59,232 nt of DNA from the NCBI GenBank assembly GCA_019414725.1, contig DXLM01000009.1:1-59232 (forward strand), in the 5' to 3' direction. Position numbers and translations under genes: made by a program. The stretch is from Bacteroides sp. GTDB lineage: Bacteria > Bacteroidota > Bacteroidia > Bacteroidales > Bacteroidaceae. Of this stretch, positions 33,698 through 42,376 are shown one piece after another. The notes under the pieces are model-generated. The model ran no database searches. It was not told the origin of the DNA and saw nothing but the letters and a program-made list of their open reading frames with translations. The first letter of the stretch is position 1; each line of letters starts with the position of its first letter.

Positions 33698-35362
33698 ATG
33701 GGATTATTTATAAGAAAAAGTATTGAAACCCTACAAGCAGAAGCACAGCAGTCGGGTAGTAAAACGTTGAAACGTGTACTCGGACCAGTCAGTCTGGTAG
33801 CTTTGGGAGTAGGTGTCATTATTGGAGCCGGGCTATTTTCCATTACCGGAACTGTAGCTTCCGAATATACAGGCCCAGCCATTACTTTATCCTTTATCGT
33901 TGCAGCCATAGGTTGCTGTTTCGCCGGATTGTGTTATGCAGAATTTGCATCCATGATTCCAGTAGCAGGAAGTGCTTACACCTATTCGTATGCAACAATG
34001 GGAGAACTGATAGCCTGGATTATAGGCTGGGACCTCGTATTGGAGTATACCGTAGCAGCAACGACCGTCAGCATCAGCTGGAGCCGTTATCTCGTTGTCT
34101 TTCTGCAAGGTATAGGCATTGAGCTGCCACATGCCCTCAGTGCATGTCCGTGGGATGGAGGTATAGTCAATATTCCTGCCATGCTGATAGTAGTACTCAT
34201 GAGCCTGATTCTGATGCGTGGCATAGCAGGCAGTTCTTTATTCAACGGATTTATTGTTTTCCTGAAAATAGGTGTTATTCTGGTATTTGTTATTCTCGGC
34301 TGGAAATTCATCCAAGCAGAAAATTATGTGCCTTATATTCCAGAGAATACAGGTAAACTTGGGGAGTTCGGCATTTCCGGCATATTACGAGGAGCCGCCA
34401 TCGTATTCTTCGCTTTTCTAGGCTTCGATGCAGTAAGTACTGCTGCTCAGGAAACCCGAAATCCACAGCGAAACATGCCTATCGGAATCCTTGTTTCTCT
34501 GCTGGTATGTACCATCCTGTACATTCTGTTTGCACATGTCATGACAGGAGTAGCACACTATACAGAATTCAAAGGACAAGAAGGTATCGCTCCCGTGGCA
34601 GTAGCTATCGAACATATGGGAAGTACAAATGCAGCAGGTGTATTCGTGCAAGCTTATCCATGGCTGAATAAAGCCATCATTCTAGCCATTCTCTTCGGAT
34701 ACTGCTCGGTCATCATGGTAACATTACTCGGACAAAGCCGCGTATTTTTAAGCATGAGCCATGACGGACTGTTGCCTCCATTTTTCTCACGCATCAACGA
34801 GCGTTTCCGCACTCCTGTACATAGTAATTTCCTCTTTATGATTGTAGTCAGCCTGCTGGCCGGATTTGTGCCAGCCCAAGTGGCAGGAGAAATGACAAGT
34901 ATAGGAACACTGCTTGCATTCACACTAGTATGTGCAGCTGTATTAATCGTACGAAAAACCATGCCCAATGTGCACCGTACCTTCAAGACACCGTTCGTCC
35001 CCTTCGTTCCTATTATGGGTATCCTTACCTGCCTGTGTATGATGTGTTTTCTTCCGGCCGACACATGGATAAGACTTGTTCTCTGGATGTTGATAGGTCT
35101 GGATGTATATGCTTCGTATGGTAGAAAATACAGCAAGCTGGAACCGGGACAAGCACATCGTAAAGGAGATATCGTATTAAATATTTTAGGACTTGCTCTG
35201 TCTGTACTATGCATCATTACCGGATTATGGCATCAGCAAACCGTAGGATGGGATGCAGACAAAACATTATTGACTATTTCGTTCATATTTGCATTTACTC
35301 ATTGCGCGTATTATATGCTACGAGTATGGAAGCAGTCGAAAGAGATAAAACCACTCGAATAA
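33698..35362 (+). CDS. APC-superfamily amino acid permease (CAT-like)
   Basis: A 554-residue inner-membrane amino acid permease. The N-terminal consensus VSLVALGVGVIIGAGLFSITGTV (about residues 31-53) is the unwound TM1 substrate site of the family. The length and 13-14 hydrophobic segments fit the cationic amino acid transporter/YhdG-like branch; FFAFLGFDAVSTAAQETRNPQRN (~230-252) is typical. The exact amino acid is not predictable. It is likely monocistronic: the next gene begins about 110 bp downstream without a shared overlap, though no terminator was found between them. Confidence 0.9.
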   Translation: MGLFIRKSIETLQAEAQQSGSKTLKRVLGPVSLVALGVGVIIGAGLFSITGTVASEYTGPAITLSFIVAAIGCCFAGLCYAEFASMIPVAGSAYTYSYATMGELIAWIIGWDLVLEYTVAATTVSISWSRYLVVFLQGIGIELPHALSACPWDGGIVNIPAMLIVVLMSLILMRGIAGSSLFNGFIVFLKIGVILVFVILGWKFIQAENYVPYIPENTGKLGEFGISGILRGAAIVFFAFLGFDAVSTAAQETRNPQRNMPIGILVSLLVCTILYILFAHVMTGVAHYTEFKGQEGIAPVAVAIEHMGSTNAAGVFVQAYPWLNKAIILAILFGYCSVIMVTLLGQSRVFLSMSHDGLLPPFFSRINERFRTPVHSNFLFMIVVSLLAGFVPAQVAGEMTSIGTLLAFTLVCAAVLIVRKTMPNVHRTFKTPFVPFVPIMGILTCLCMMCFLPADTWIRLVLWMLIGLDVYASYGRKYSKLEPGQAHRKGDIVLNILGLALSVLCIITGLWHQQTVGWDADKTLLTISFIFAFTHCAYYMLRVWKQSKEIKPLE

Positions 35363-35474
35363 AAGCGGTTTCTGCTTAAAAGAAGTTATAAACAATGACG
35401 AAGGCCAAAAAAAGCGAAGATTAAACTACTAACAATAGGATAAAATGTTGTTATTTTACAACGATTTAGATAAT

Positions 35475-36287
35475 ATGGACAAGAATTTATTACTTACAGC
35501 CATCCGCGCATCACTGGAAGCCGGATCAGAAATAATGAGTGTATACACCGATCCTAACGCGGATTTTGAGATAGAGAAAAAAGCAGATAACTCACCACTG
35601 ACTATCGCCGACCGCAAGTCGCATATGGTCATTGCAGCACGATTAGCTTCAACTCCTTATCCTGTTCTCAGCGAAGAAGGGAAAAAAATTCCGGTTGAAG
35701 AACGGCAAAGCTGGAATGAACTTTGGATTGTTGATCCGTTGGACGGAACTAAAGAGTTTATTAAACGTAACGGAGAATTTACCGTCAACATTGCTTATGT
35801 AAAAAATGGAAAGCCGGAAGCAGGAGTTATCTATATTCCTGTAAAAGAGGAATTATACTTTGCCGACAGCCAGTACGGAGCTTACAAAATAGAGCATATC
35901 ACTCAATTGGATTCAGAGGAAACAGTCGACAGCCTTATCAGCAAGGCACATCGTCTGCCCTATCAGGAAGAAGCGCAGCGAAGCAGTTTCATAATAGTTG
36001 CATCCCGCTCTCACCTTACGCCGGAAACAGAGGCTTATATCGAAGAGATGAAGCAAAAACATCAAGAAGTGGAAACCGTATCGAAAGGTAGTTCACTGAA
36101 GCTCTGTCTGATAGCTGAAGGAAAAGCAGACGTATATCCCCGTTTTGCTCCTACTATGGAATGGGATACCGCTGCCGGTCACGCCATAATTCGTGCCATG
36201 GGAAAAGAAGTCTATCAGGCCGGCACCCAACATCCTTTGGAATACAATAAAGAAGACTTGTTAAATCCATGGTTCATCGCCGAATAA
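35475..36287 (+). CDS. cysQ: 3'(2'),5'-bisphosphate nucleotidase CysQ
   Basis: Mg-dependent phosphatase that hydrolyses 3'-phosphoadenosine 5'-phosphate (PAP), the inhibitory by-product of sulfotransferase reactions. The 270-residue protein has the inositol-monophosphatase-family motifs LSEEGK (~75-80), WIVDPLDGTKEFIKRNGEFT (~90-109) and EWDTAAGHAI (~235-244). The frame opens 10 codons earlier (35445), but MDKNLLLTAIRASLEAG from 35475 is the family-like start. First gene of the sulfur cluster, 7 bp before the transporter. Placement beside cysC, cysD, cysN and a sulfotransferase fits PAP clearance. Confidence 0.93.
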   Translation: MDKNLLLTAIRASLEAGSEIMSVYTDPNADFEIEKKADNSPLTIADRKSHMVIAARLASTPYPVLSEEGKKIPVEERQSWNELWIVDPLDGTKEFIKRNGEFTVNIAYVKNGKPEAGVIYIPVKEELYFADSQYGAYKIEHITQLDSEETVDSLISKAHRLPYQEEAQRSSFIIVASRSHLTPETEAYIEEMKQKHQEVETVSKGSSLKLCLIAEGKADVYPRFAPTMEWDTAAGHAIIRAMGKEVYQAGTQHPLEYNKEDLLNPWFIAE

Positions 36288-36294
36288 CCTATTT

Positions 36295-37842
36295 ATGACA
36301 TTAGAAGTTATTATTGTACTTGTCGCGCTTGTTGCAATGCTGACTGCGCTGATAATGGATAAGATGCGTCCGGGAATGATTCTATTCTCGGTCGTTGTCA
36401 TATTCCTTTGTACCGGAATCCTCAGTCCTAAAGAAATGCTGGAAGGGTTCAGCAACAAAGGTATGATCACCGTTGCCATGCTGTTCCTGGTAAGCGAAGG
36501 TATCCGCCAAAGCGGTGCACTGACACAAGTTATAAAAAAGCTATTGCCTCAATCACAGACTACTGTTTTTAAGGCACAGGCACGCATGCTGCCCACGATT
36601 GCTTTTATTTCAGCTTTTCTGAATAATACTCCGGTTGTAGTTATCTTTGCTCCTATTATCAAGAGATGGGCAAATTATGTAAAACTACCCGCAACCTATT
36701 TTCTGATACCTCTGTCGTATGTAACTATCCTGGGAGGTATCTGTACACTGATAGGTACTTCAACCAACCTGGTAGTACACAGTATGATACAAGAAGCCGG
36801 AATGAAAGGATTCAGTATGTTCGAGCTAGGGAAAGTCGGTATTTTCATAGCCATTGCAGGCATTATTTACCTGTTCCTTTTCTCTAGTAAACTTCTGCCG
36901 GCCGACCGTCCTGAAACTTTGTCAGATGAAGAAGAAGAAAACAATCCCTCCCTCCATCCTGTAGAAGCCGTCATCGGTGCACGTTTCCCCGGTATTAACA
37001 AGCGGGTTAACGATTTCGACTTTAAACGCCATTATGGTGCAGAAGTAAAAGAACTCCGCCGAGGAGGTAATACCTATAAGGACCTGAGCGAAATCCGTTT
37101 CCGTGAAGGTGACACACTGATATTACTTGCCGACGACAGTTTCGTGAAGACCTGGGGAGAATCTTCCGTATTTATTATGCTAGCCAATGGTAAAGATTAT
37201 GAACCGGCAGGGAAAAAGAAACGCTGGTTTGCCTTGTTCCTATTGCTTTTTATGATTATAGGAGCAACTATTGGTGAATTACCTGCTATACAGAAACTCC
37301 TGCCAGAAGGCATTAAGCTGGATATGTTTTTCTTTGTATCCATCACAACGGTCATTATGGCATGGACCAAGATATTCCCACCTCGTAAATACACTAAATA
37401 TATTTCATGGGATATCCTGATAACCATCGCATGTGCCTTTGCAATCAGCAAGGCAATGGAAAATTCCGGAGTAGCTGACTTGCTTGCAGGTTACATTATC
37501 GATCTCAGCCGAAGCCATGGTCCATATATTCTGTTGGCCGTACTGTTCATTATTACCAATATCTTCACAGAACTGATAACCAACAATGCTGCGGCAGCTT
37601 TGTCTTTCCCGTTGGCTCTTTCTCTGTCACAGCAGCTGGGAGTAAATCCGATGCCTTTCTTCGTTGTAATATGTATGGCAGCTTCAGCGAGCTTCTCTAC
37701 TCCAATCGGTTACCAGACAAATCTTATCGTACAAGGTATTGGAAACTATAAGTTTACTGATTTTGTACGAATCGGATTACCATTGAATATTATCACATTC
37801 TTAATTTCTGTATTCGTCATACCTCAAATATGGCCTTTTTAA
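36295..37842 (+). CDS. SLC13/DASS-type anion transporter with TrkA-C domain, probable sulfate permease
   Basis: A 515-residue inner-membrane transporter of the divalent anion:Na+ symporter group. Family motifs are NNTPVVVIFAPIIKRW (~106-121), LIGTSTNLVVHSM (~152-164), LITNNAAAALSFPLAL (~425-440) and TPIGYQTNLIVQGIGNYKF (~465-483). One RCK/TrkA-C-like domain (~220-300) interrupts the membrane segments; many relatives have two. Clustering with PAPS-synthesis genes makes sulfate the likeliest substrate, which is inference from context. Confidence 0.88.
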   Translation: MTLEVIIVLVALVAMLTALIMDKMRPGMILFSVVVIFLCTGILSPKEMLEGFSNKGMITVAMLFLVSEGIRQSGALTQVIKKLLPQSQTTVFKAQARMLPTIAFISAFLNNTPVVVIFAPIIKRWANYVKLPATYFLIPLSYVTILGGICTLIGTSTNLVVHSMIQEAGMKGFSMFELGKVGIFIAIAGIIYLFLFSSKLLPADRPETLSDEEEENNPSLHPVEAVIGARFPGINKRVNDFDFKRHYGAEVKELRRGGNTYKDLSEIRFREGDTLILLADDSFVKTWGESSVFIMLANGKDYEPAGKKKRWFALFLLLFMIIGATIGELPAIQKLLPEGIKLDMFFFVSITTVIMAWTKIFPPRKYTKYISWDILITIACAFAISKAMENSGVADLLAGYIIDLSRSHGPYILLAVLFIITNIFTELITNNAAAALSFPLALSLSQQLGVNPMPFFVVICMAASASFSTPIGYQTNLIVQGIGNYKFTDFVRIGLPLNIITFLISVFVIPQIWPF

Positions 37843-37858
37843 TTAACTAACAAACGAT

Positions 37859-38461
37859 ATGGAAGAAACTAAACATATTTACCCGATATTCGACCGCATG
37901 CTAAGCCGTTCTGATAAAGAAGAATTATTAAAACAACATAGCGTAATGATTTGGTTTACCGGGCTGAGCGGCTCTGGAAAAAGTACTATCGCCATTGCTT
38001 TAGAGCGTGAACTTCAAAAGCGCGGATTACTTTGTCGTATCCTGGACGGTGATAATATCCGCAGCGGAATCAATAATAATCTGGGATTTTCTGCCGAAGA
38101 CCGTATAGAAAACATCCGCCGTATTGCCGAAATAGGCAAACTGTTTGTCGATACAGGTATCATTACCATTGCTGCCTTCATCAGTCCGAACAATGACATT
38201 CGAGAAATGGCAGCAAATATTATAGGTAAGGAAGATTTTATGGAAATTTACGTAAGCACTCCTATCGAAGAATGCGAACGTCGCGACGTAAAAGGTTTGT
38301 ATGCCAAGGCACGCAAGGGAGAAATCAAGAACTTTACAGGTATATCTGCACCGTTCGAAGCTCCGCAACACCCAGCTCTTTCACTGGATACTTCCAAACT
38401 TTCCGTAGAAGAATCAGTCAATAAACTGCTGGAATTAATCCTGCCGAGAGTAACCCGGTAA
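37859..38461 (+). CDS. cysC: Adenylylsulfate kinase
   Basis: Phosphorylates APS to PAPS. The 200-residue protein has the P-loop GLSGSGKST (~36-44), the APS-binding region LDGDNIRSGINNNLGFSAEDR (~62-82), FISPNNDIREMA (~107-118) and the lid GLYAKARKGEIKNFTGI (~143-159). It follows the transporter gene by 16 bp. Together with CysD/CysN it makes the sulfonate donor PAPS. Confidence 0.96.
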   Translation: MEETKHIYPIFDRMLSRSDKEELLKQHSVMIWFTGLSGSGKSTIAIALERELQKRGLLCRILDGDNIRSGINNNLGFSAEDRIENIRRIAEIGKLFVDTGIITIAAFISPNNDIREMAANIIGKEDFMEIYVSTPIEECERRDVKGLYAKARKGEIKNFTGISAPFEAPQHPALSLDTSKLSVEESVNKLLELILPRVTR

Positions 38462-38518
38462 ACATGTCAGGACTACGACTTTTGCACAAGAAACTACTGG
38501 TTTATGAAATAATATGAG

Positions 38519-38526
38519 TACTTTTG
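38519..38526 (+). promoter_or_regulatory. Internal promoter -7 element before cysD
   Basis: TACTTTTG lies in the 122-bp cysC-cysD gap. A TTG that would start cysD 20 codons early (38524) lies inside this element, so the ATG at 38584 is the better start. Confidence 0.5.
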
Positions 38527-38583
38527 TGCGAGTCGGTTTTTCACTTATCCAAAAATTTGAACAAAAACATTCATAATTCAGAT

Positions 38584-39495
38584 ATGAAAGAAGAATATAA
38601 ATTAAGCCACCTGAAAGAACTCGAAGCCGAGTCTATCCATATAATCCGTGAGGTGGCTGCCGAATTTGAAAATCCGGTTATGCTATACAGCATCGGAAAA
38701 GATTCATCTGTAATGGTACGACTTGCCGAAAAGGCTTTTGCTCCGGGAAAAGTCCCATTTCCATTGATGCACATCGATTCGAAATGGAAATTCAAAGAAA
38801 TGATCCAATTCCGCGATGAGTACGCAAAAAAATACGGCTGGAACCTAATTGTAGAAAGCAACATGGAAGCTTTCCGCGCAGGTGTGGGTCCGTTTACTCA
38901 CGGAAGTAAAGTACATACCGATCTGATGAAGACACAAGCTCTGCTACATGCACTCGACAAATATAAGTTTGACGCAGCTTTCGGAGGTGCCCGTCGCGAT
39001 GAAGAAAAGTCACGTGCCAAAGAACGTATCTTCTCCTTCCGTAACGAATTTCACCAGTGGGATCCCAAAAATCAGCGTCCGGAACTTTGGGACATATACA
39101 ATACCCGTATCCGCAAAGGAGAAAGTATTCGTGTATTCCCGTTGAGCAACTGGACCGAACTGGACATCTGGCAGTATATCCGTCTGGAAAATATTCCTAT
39201 CGTTCCATTGTATTTTGCCAAAGAACGACCGGTTGTCAACATCGACGGACAGCTGATCATGCCAGACGACGACCGTTTGCCGGAAAAATACCGCGATAAA
39301 ATAGAAATGAAAAAAATCCGCTTCCGTACGCTGGGATGCTGGCCTCTGACCGGTGCTATCGAAAGTGAAGCCGACACGATAGAAAAAATCGTAGAAGAAA
39401 TGATGACTACTACCAAGAGTGAACGTACAACCCGCGTCATCGACTTCGACCAGGAAGCTAGTATGGAACAGAAAAAACGTGAAGGATACTTCTAA
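38584..39495 (+). CDS. cysD: Sulfate adenylyltransferase subunit 2
   Basis: Catalytic subunit of ATP sulfurylase, making APS and pyrophosphate from ATP and sulfate. The 303-residue PP-loop protein shows YSIGKDSSVMVRLAEKAF (~35-52), PLMHIDSKWKFKEM (~60-73), AFGGARRDEEKSRAKERIFS (~131-150) and FPLSNWTELDIWQYI (~181-195). Start chosen at 38584 because the upstream TTG lies within a promoter element. cysN follows after 14 bp. Confidence 0.96.
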   Translation: MKEEYKLSHLKELEAESIHIIREVAAEFENPVMLYSIGKDSSVMVRLAEKAFAPGKVPFPLMHIDSKWKFKEMIQFRDEYAKKYGWNLIVESNMEAFRAGVGPFTHGSKVHTDLMKTQALLHALDKYKFDAAFGGARRDEEKSRAKERIFSFRNEFHQWDPKNQRPELWDIYNTRIRKGESIRVFPLSNWTELDIWQYIRLENIPIVPLYFAKERPVVNIDGQLIMPDDDRLPEKYRDKIEMKKIRFRTLGCWPLTGAIESEADTIEKIVEEMMTTTKSERTTRVIDFDQEASMEQKKREGYF

Positions 39496-39509
39496 CAAAA
39501 CAGAAAATC

Positions 39510-41015
39510 ATGGAAGAACTAGATAAAAACAAATCGGGAAACCCAATGGAAGGTGAAGCCAGAGGGACTATGTCTATCGAAGAATTTCTTAAAAAGGACG
39601 AGCAGAAAGACTTGCTCCGTTTTCTTACAGCCGGATCGGTAGATGATGGAAAGTCAACACTTATCGGACGCCTTCTCTTTGACAGTAAGAAACTGTATGA
39701 AGACCAGCTCGACGCACTGGAACGTGACAGTAAGAGAATGGGAAATGCCGGAGAACACATCGACTATGCTCTGCTGCTGGATGGACTGAAAGCTGAACGT
39801 GAACAAGGAATTACTATTGATGTGGCATACCGCTATTTCTCAACCAACAACCGTAAGTTTATCATAGCCGACACTCCGGGACACGAACAGTATACCCGTA
39901 ACATGATTACCGGTGGTTCGACTGCTAATCTTGCCATCATTCTTGTTGACGCCCGCACAGGAGTCATTACACAAACTCGCCGCCATACATATCTGGTATC
40001 CCTGCTGGGAATCAAACACGTAGTTCTGGCAGTCAACAAAATGGACCTGGTAGATTTCTCCAAAGAAGTCTTCGACAAGATTGTTGCCGACTATAAGGCA
40101 TTTATCGACCCGCTGGGAGTACCCGATGTAAATTGTATTCCGCTGTCAGCACTCGACGGTGACAACGTGGTAGAAAAATCCGACCGTACTCCGTGGTACA
40201 GCGGTCCGTCACTGCTGGAATTCCTCGAAACCGTACACATCGGCAACGACCACAACCTGACTGATTTCCGCTATCCGGTACAGTATGTACTTCGTCCAAA
40301 CCTTGACTTCCGCGGATTCAGCGCCAAAGTTGCTTCGGGAGTGGTACGCAAGGGAGATGAAGTAATGGCATTGCCTTCAGGCAAGAAGTCACGAGTAAAG
40401 AGCATTGTTACTTACGACGGTGAACTGGATTATGCTTATCCTCCAATGTCGGTAACCCTGACACTGGAAGACGAGATAGACGTATCACGTGGCGAAATGC
40501 TGGTTCATCCGGATAATGTCCCTATGATAGGACGTAACTTCGAAGCCATGCTGGTATGGATGGATGAAGAAAAAATGGACATGGAGAAATCATTCTTCCT
40601 GAAGCAAACCACCAACACCAGCCGCACCCGTGTAGACAGCATTAAATACAAGGTGGATATCAATACAATGGAACATCTGAGCGTAGAAAACGGACGTCTG
40701 ACCAAAGAAGACATCCCTATGCAGTTGAACCAGATTGCTCACGTTGTACTGACCTCATCCAAAGAACTGTTCTTCGATCCTTATACCCAAAATAAGGCAA
40801 CCGGCTCTTTCATACTAATCGACCCGATTACCAACAATACCAGTGCCGTTGGTATGATTCTGAACCGTGTAGAAGACAAGGATATGCACAATACGATGGA
40901 ATTGCCAGTTCTCGACCTGCCTAAACTGGACATTGCTCCCGAACACTATGAAGCTATAGACAAAGCTGTAAAAGAATTGTCCAGACAAGGCATTGCCATC
41001 GAAGTAAAAAAATAA
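39510..41015 (+). CDS. cysN: Sulfate adenylyltransferase subunit 1 (GTPase)
   Basis: EF-Tu-like GTPase whose GTP hydrolysis drives APS synthesis by CysD. The 501 residues include G1 GSVDDGKSTLIGRLL (~42-56), G3 DTPGHEQYTRNM (~121-132) and G4 NKMDLV (~176-181), then two beta-barrel domains. There is no CysC fusion; cysC is a separate gene here. The N-terminus has about 20 extra residues before MSIEEFLKKDEQKD, so a start at 39570 is possible. It is followed after 30 bp by the sulfotransferase gene. Confidence 0.96.
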   Translation: MEELDKNKSGNPMEGEARGTMSIEEFLKKDEQKDLLRFLTAGSVDDGKSTLIGRLLFDSKKLYEDQLDALERDSKRMGNAGEHIDYALLLDGLKAEREQGITIDVAYRYFSTNNRKFIIADTPGHEQYTRNMITGGSTANLAIILVDARTGVITQTRRHTYLVSLLGIKHVVLAVNKMDLVDFSKEVFDKIVADYKAFIDPLGVPDVNCIPLSALDGDNVVEKSDRTPWYSGPSLLEFLETVHIGNDHNLTDFRYPVQYVLRPNLDFRGFSAKVASGVVRKGDEVMALPSGKKSRVKSIVTYDGELDYAYPPMSVTLTLEDEIDVSRGEMLVHPDNVPMIGRNFEAMLVWMDEEKMDMEKSFFLKQTTNTSRTRVDSIKYKVDINTMEHLSVENGRLTKEDIPMQLNQIAHVVLTSSKELFFDPYTQNKATGSFILIDPITNNTSAVGMILNRVEDKDMHNTMELPVLDLPKLDIAPEHYEAIDKAVKELSRQGIAIEVKK

Positions 41016-41045
41016 GTTTTTAAAGTATCAACTTAAATTTATAAA

Positions 41046-42152
41046 ATGGGATTACTTGAATTCAGTAAACTGCCTATCAATACCCTTGTAGGTGCAGACT
41101 GGAAAACATTCAACCAGATAACAGCAGATAGAACGATAGATCAGACATATAAAGGGAAATACCGCCTCACCAAGGCGGTATGCCGTCTGCTTTCTACCTT
41201 AAAGCCGCTGCAAGACAAGCGTTACGAAAAATTGCTTGCTAACCAACCGCTGGAACACGATCCGGTATTTATCCTGGGACACTGGAGAAGCGGAACCACT
41301 TTCATGCATAACGTCTTTTCATGCGACAAGCACTTCGGTTATAACACTACATACCAGACTGTATTTCCACACCTGATGATGTGGGGACAACCGTTCTTCA
41401 AAAAGAATATGAGCTGGCTGATGCCCGACAAACGTCCGACAGACAACATGGAGCTGGCTGTCGATCTGCCTCAGGAAGAAGAATTTGCACTGGCAAATAT
41501 GATGCCGTACACATACTACAACTTCTGGTTCTTGCCTAAGCACATGCAAGAATATGCCGACAAGTACCTGTTGTTTGACGACATCAGTGATGAAGAGCTG
41601 AAAGTATTCGAAGAAACATTTACCAAACTGATTAAAATCTCCTTATGGAATACCCACGGAACACAGTTCTTAAGCAAGAACCCTCCGCACACCGGACGAG
41701 TAAAAGAGCTGGTAAAAATGTTCCCGAATGCCAAGTTCATTTACCTGATGCGTAATCCATATACGGTATTCGAATCAACAAGAAGCTTCTTCACCAATAC
41801 CATCCAGCCGCTGAAATTACAGGATATCAGCAACGAACAGTTACAAGAAAACATCCTCTCTGTTTATGCCAAACTGTATCATAAATACGAAGCTGACAAG
41901 AAATTCATTCCGGAAGGTAATCTGGTAGAAGTCAAATTCGAAGACTATGAAAAGAATGCTTTCGACCTGACCCAGGAAATTTATCAGAAACTTTCTATTC
42001 CTGGATTCGACGAAGCTCGTCCTGCTATCGAAGCATACGTGAACAAAAAGAAAGGTTACAAGAAAAACCAATATCAGTACAAACCTGAAACGGTAGAACT
42101 GGTAGAAAAGAACTGGTCGTTTGCTCTCGACCAATGGGGATATAAACTCTAA
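41046..42152 (+). CDS. PAPS-dependent sulfotransferase, BtSULT-like
   Basis: A 368-residue cytoplasmic sulfotransferase. The 5'-phosphosulfate loop FILGHWRSGTTFMHNVF (about 75-91; GHWRSGTT at 78-85) and the 3'-phosphate-binding segment YLMRNPYTVFESTRSFF (~233-249) are clear; no signal peptide is present. It closes a cysQ-transporter-cysC-cysD-cysN unit that makes its donor and removes PAP. I recall a B. thetaiotaomicron sulfotransferase (BT_0416, published 2022), next to cysteine-type genes, that sulfonates cholesterol and related steroids; this gene is a candidate relative on context. Substrate is inferred, not shown. Confidence 0.88.
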   Translation: MGLLEFSKLPINTLVGADWKTFNQITADRTIDQTYKGKYRLTKAVCRLLSTLKPLQDKRYEKLLANQPLEHDPVFILGHWRSGTTFMHNVFSCDKHFGYNTTYQTVFPHLMMWGQPFFKKNMSWLMPDKRPTDNMELAVDLPQEEEFALANMMPYTYYNFWFLPKHMQEYADKYLLFDDISDEELKVFEETFTKLIKISLWNTHGTQFLSKNPPHTGRVKELVKMFPNAKFIYLMRNPYTVFESTRSFFTNTIQPLKLQDISNEQLQENILSVYAKLYHKYEADKKFIPEGNLVEVKFEDYEKNAFDLTQEIYQKLSIPGFDEARPAIEAYVNKKKGYKKNQYQYKPETVELVEKNWSFALDQWGYKL

Positions 42153-42156
42153 ATAT

Positions 42157-42246
42157 AAAAGACACAGACTTTGTGCTTAGAAGTAAATTCCGGCCAAACA
42201 CCCAATCAGAATTTACTTGTTCAGGCATCAGGTCTGTGTCTTTTTT
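42157..42246 (+). terminator. Branched terminator of the sulfur cluster
   Basis: The outer stem (AAAAGACACAGACTT at 42157-42171 with GGTCTGTGTCTTTT at 42231-42244) encloses an inner stem (AGTAAATTC at 42182-42190 with GAATTTACT at 42209-42217) and ends in six T. Confidence 0.8.
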
Positions 42247-42277
42247 ATGCCTTCATTTCACGAGAAACATACATATT

Positions 42278-42330
42278 CATGCATTTTATCTAAAATTTTC
42301 ACGCATTTTATCCACTCAAAATGCATATTT
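42278..42330 (+). repeat. 22-bp-period repeat upstream of nhaC
   Basis: GCATTTTATC occurs at 42281 and again at 42303 (22 bp apart), and a third GCAT(A)TTT at 42323. The units (CATGCATTTTATC then A-rich) resemble the CATGCTGATGTTTTC units at 7534-7634, but are more divergent. They end 15 bp before the nhaC -7 element. Confidence 0.6.
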
Positions 42331-42344
42331 AAACAGATTTGTTG

Positions 42345-42352
42345 TATCTTTG
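42345..42352 (+). promoter_or_regulatory. nhaC promoter -7 element
   Basis: TATCTTTG, matching TAnnTTTG, 24 bases before the nhaC start codon. Confidence 0.55.
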
Positions 42353-42376
42353 CGCCCGCTAAACAATTAAGATATA

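Noticed and set aside
35475..41015. Assimilatory sulfate reduction operon
   Set aside because: No PAPS reductase or sulfite reductase gene is present, and the set ends with a sulfotransferase.
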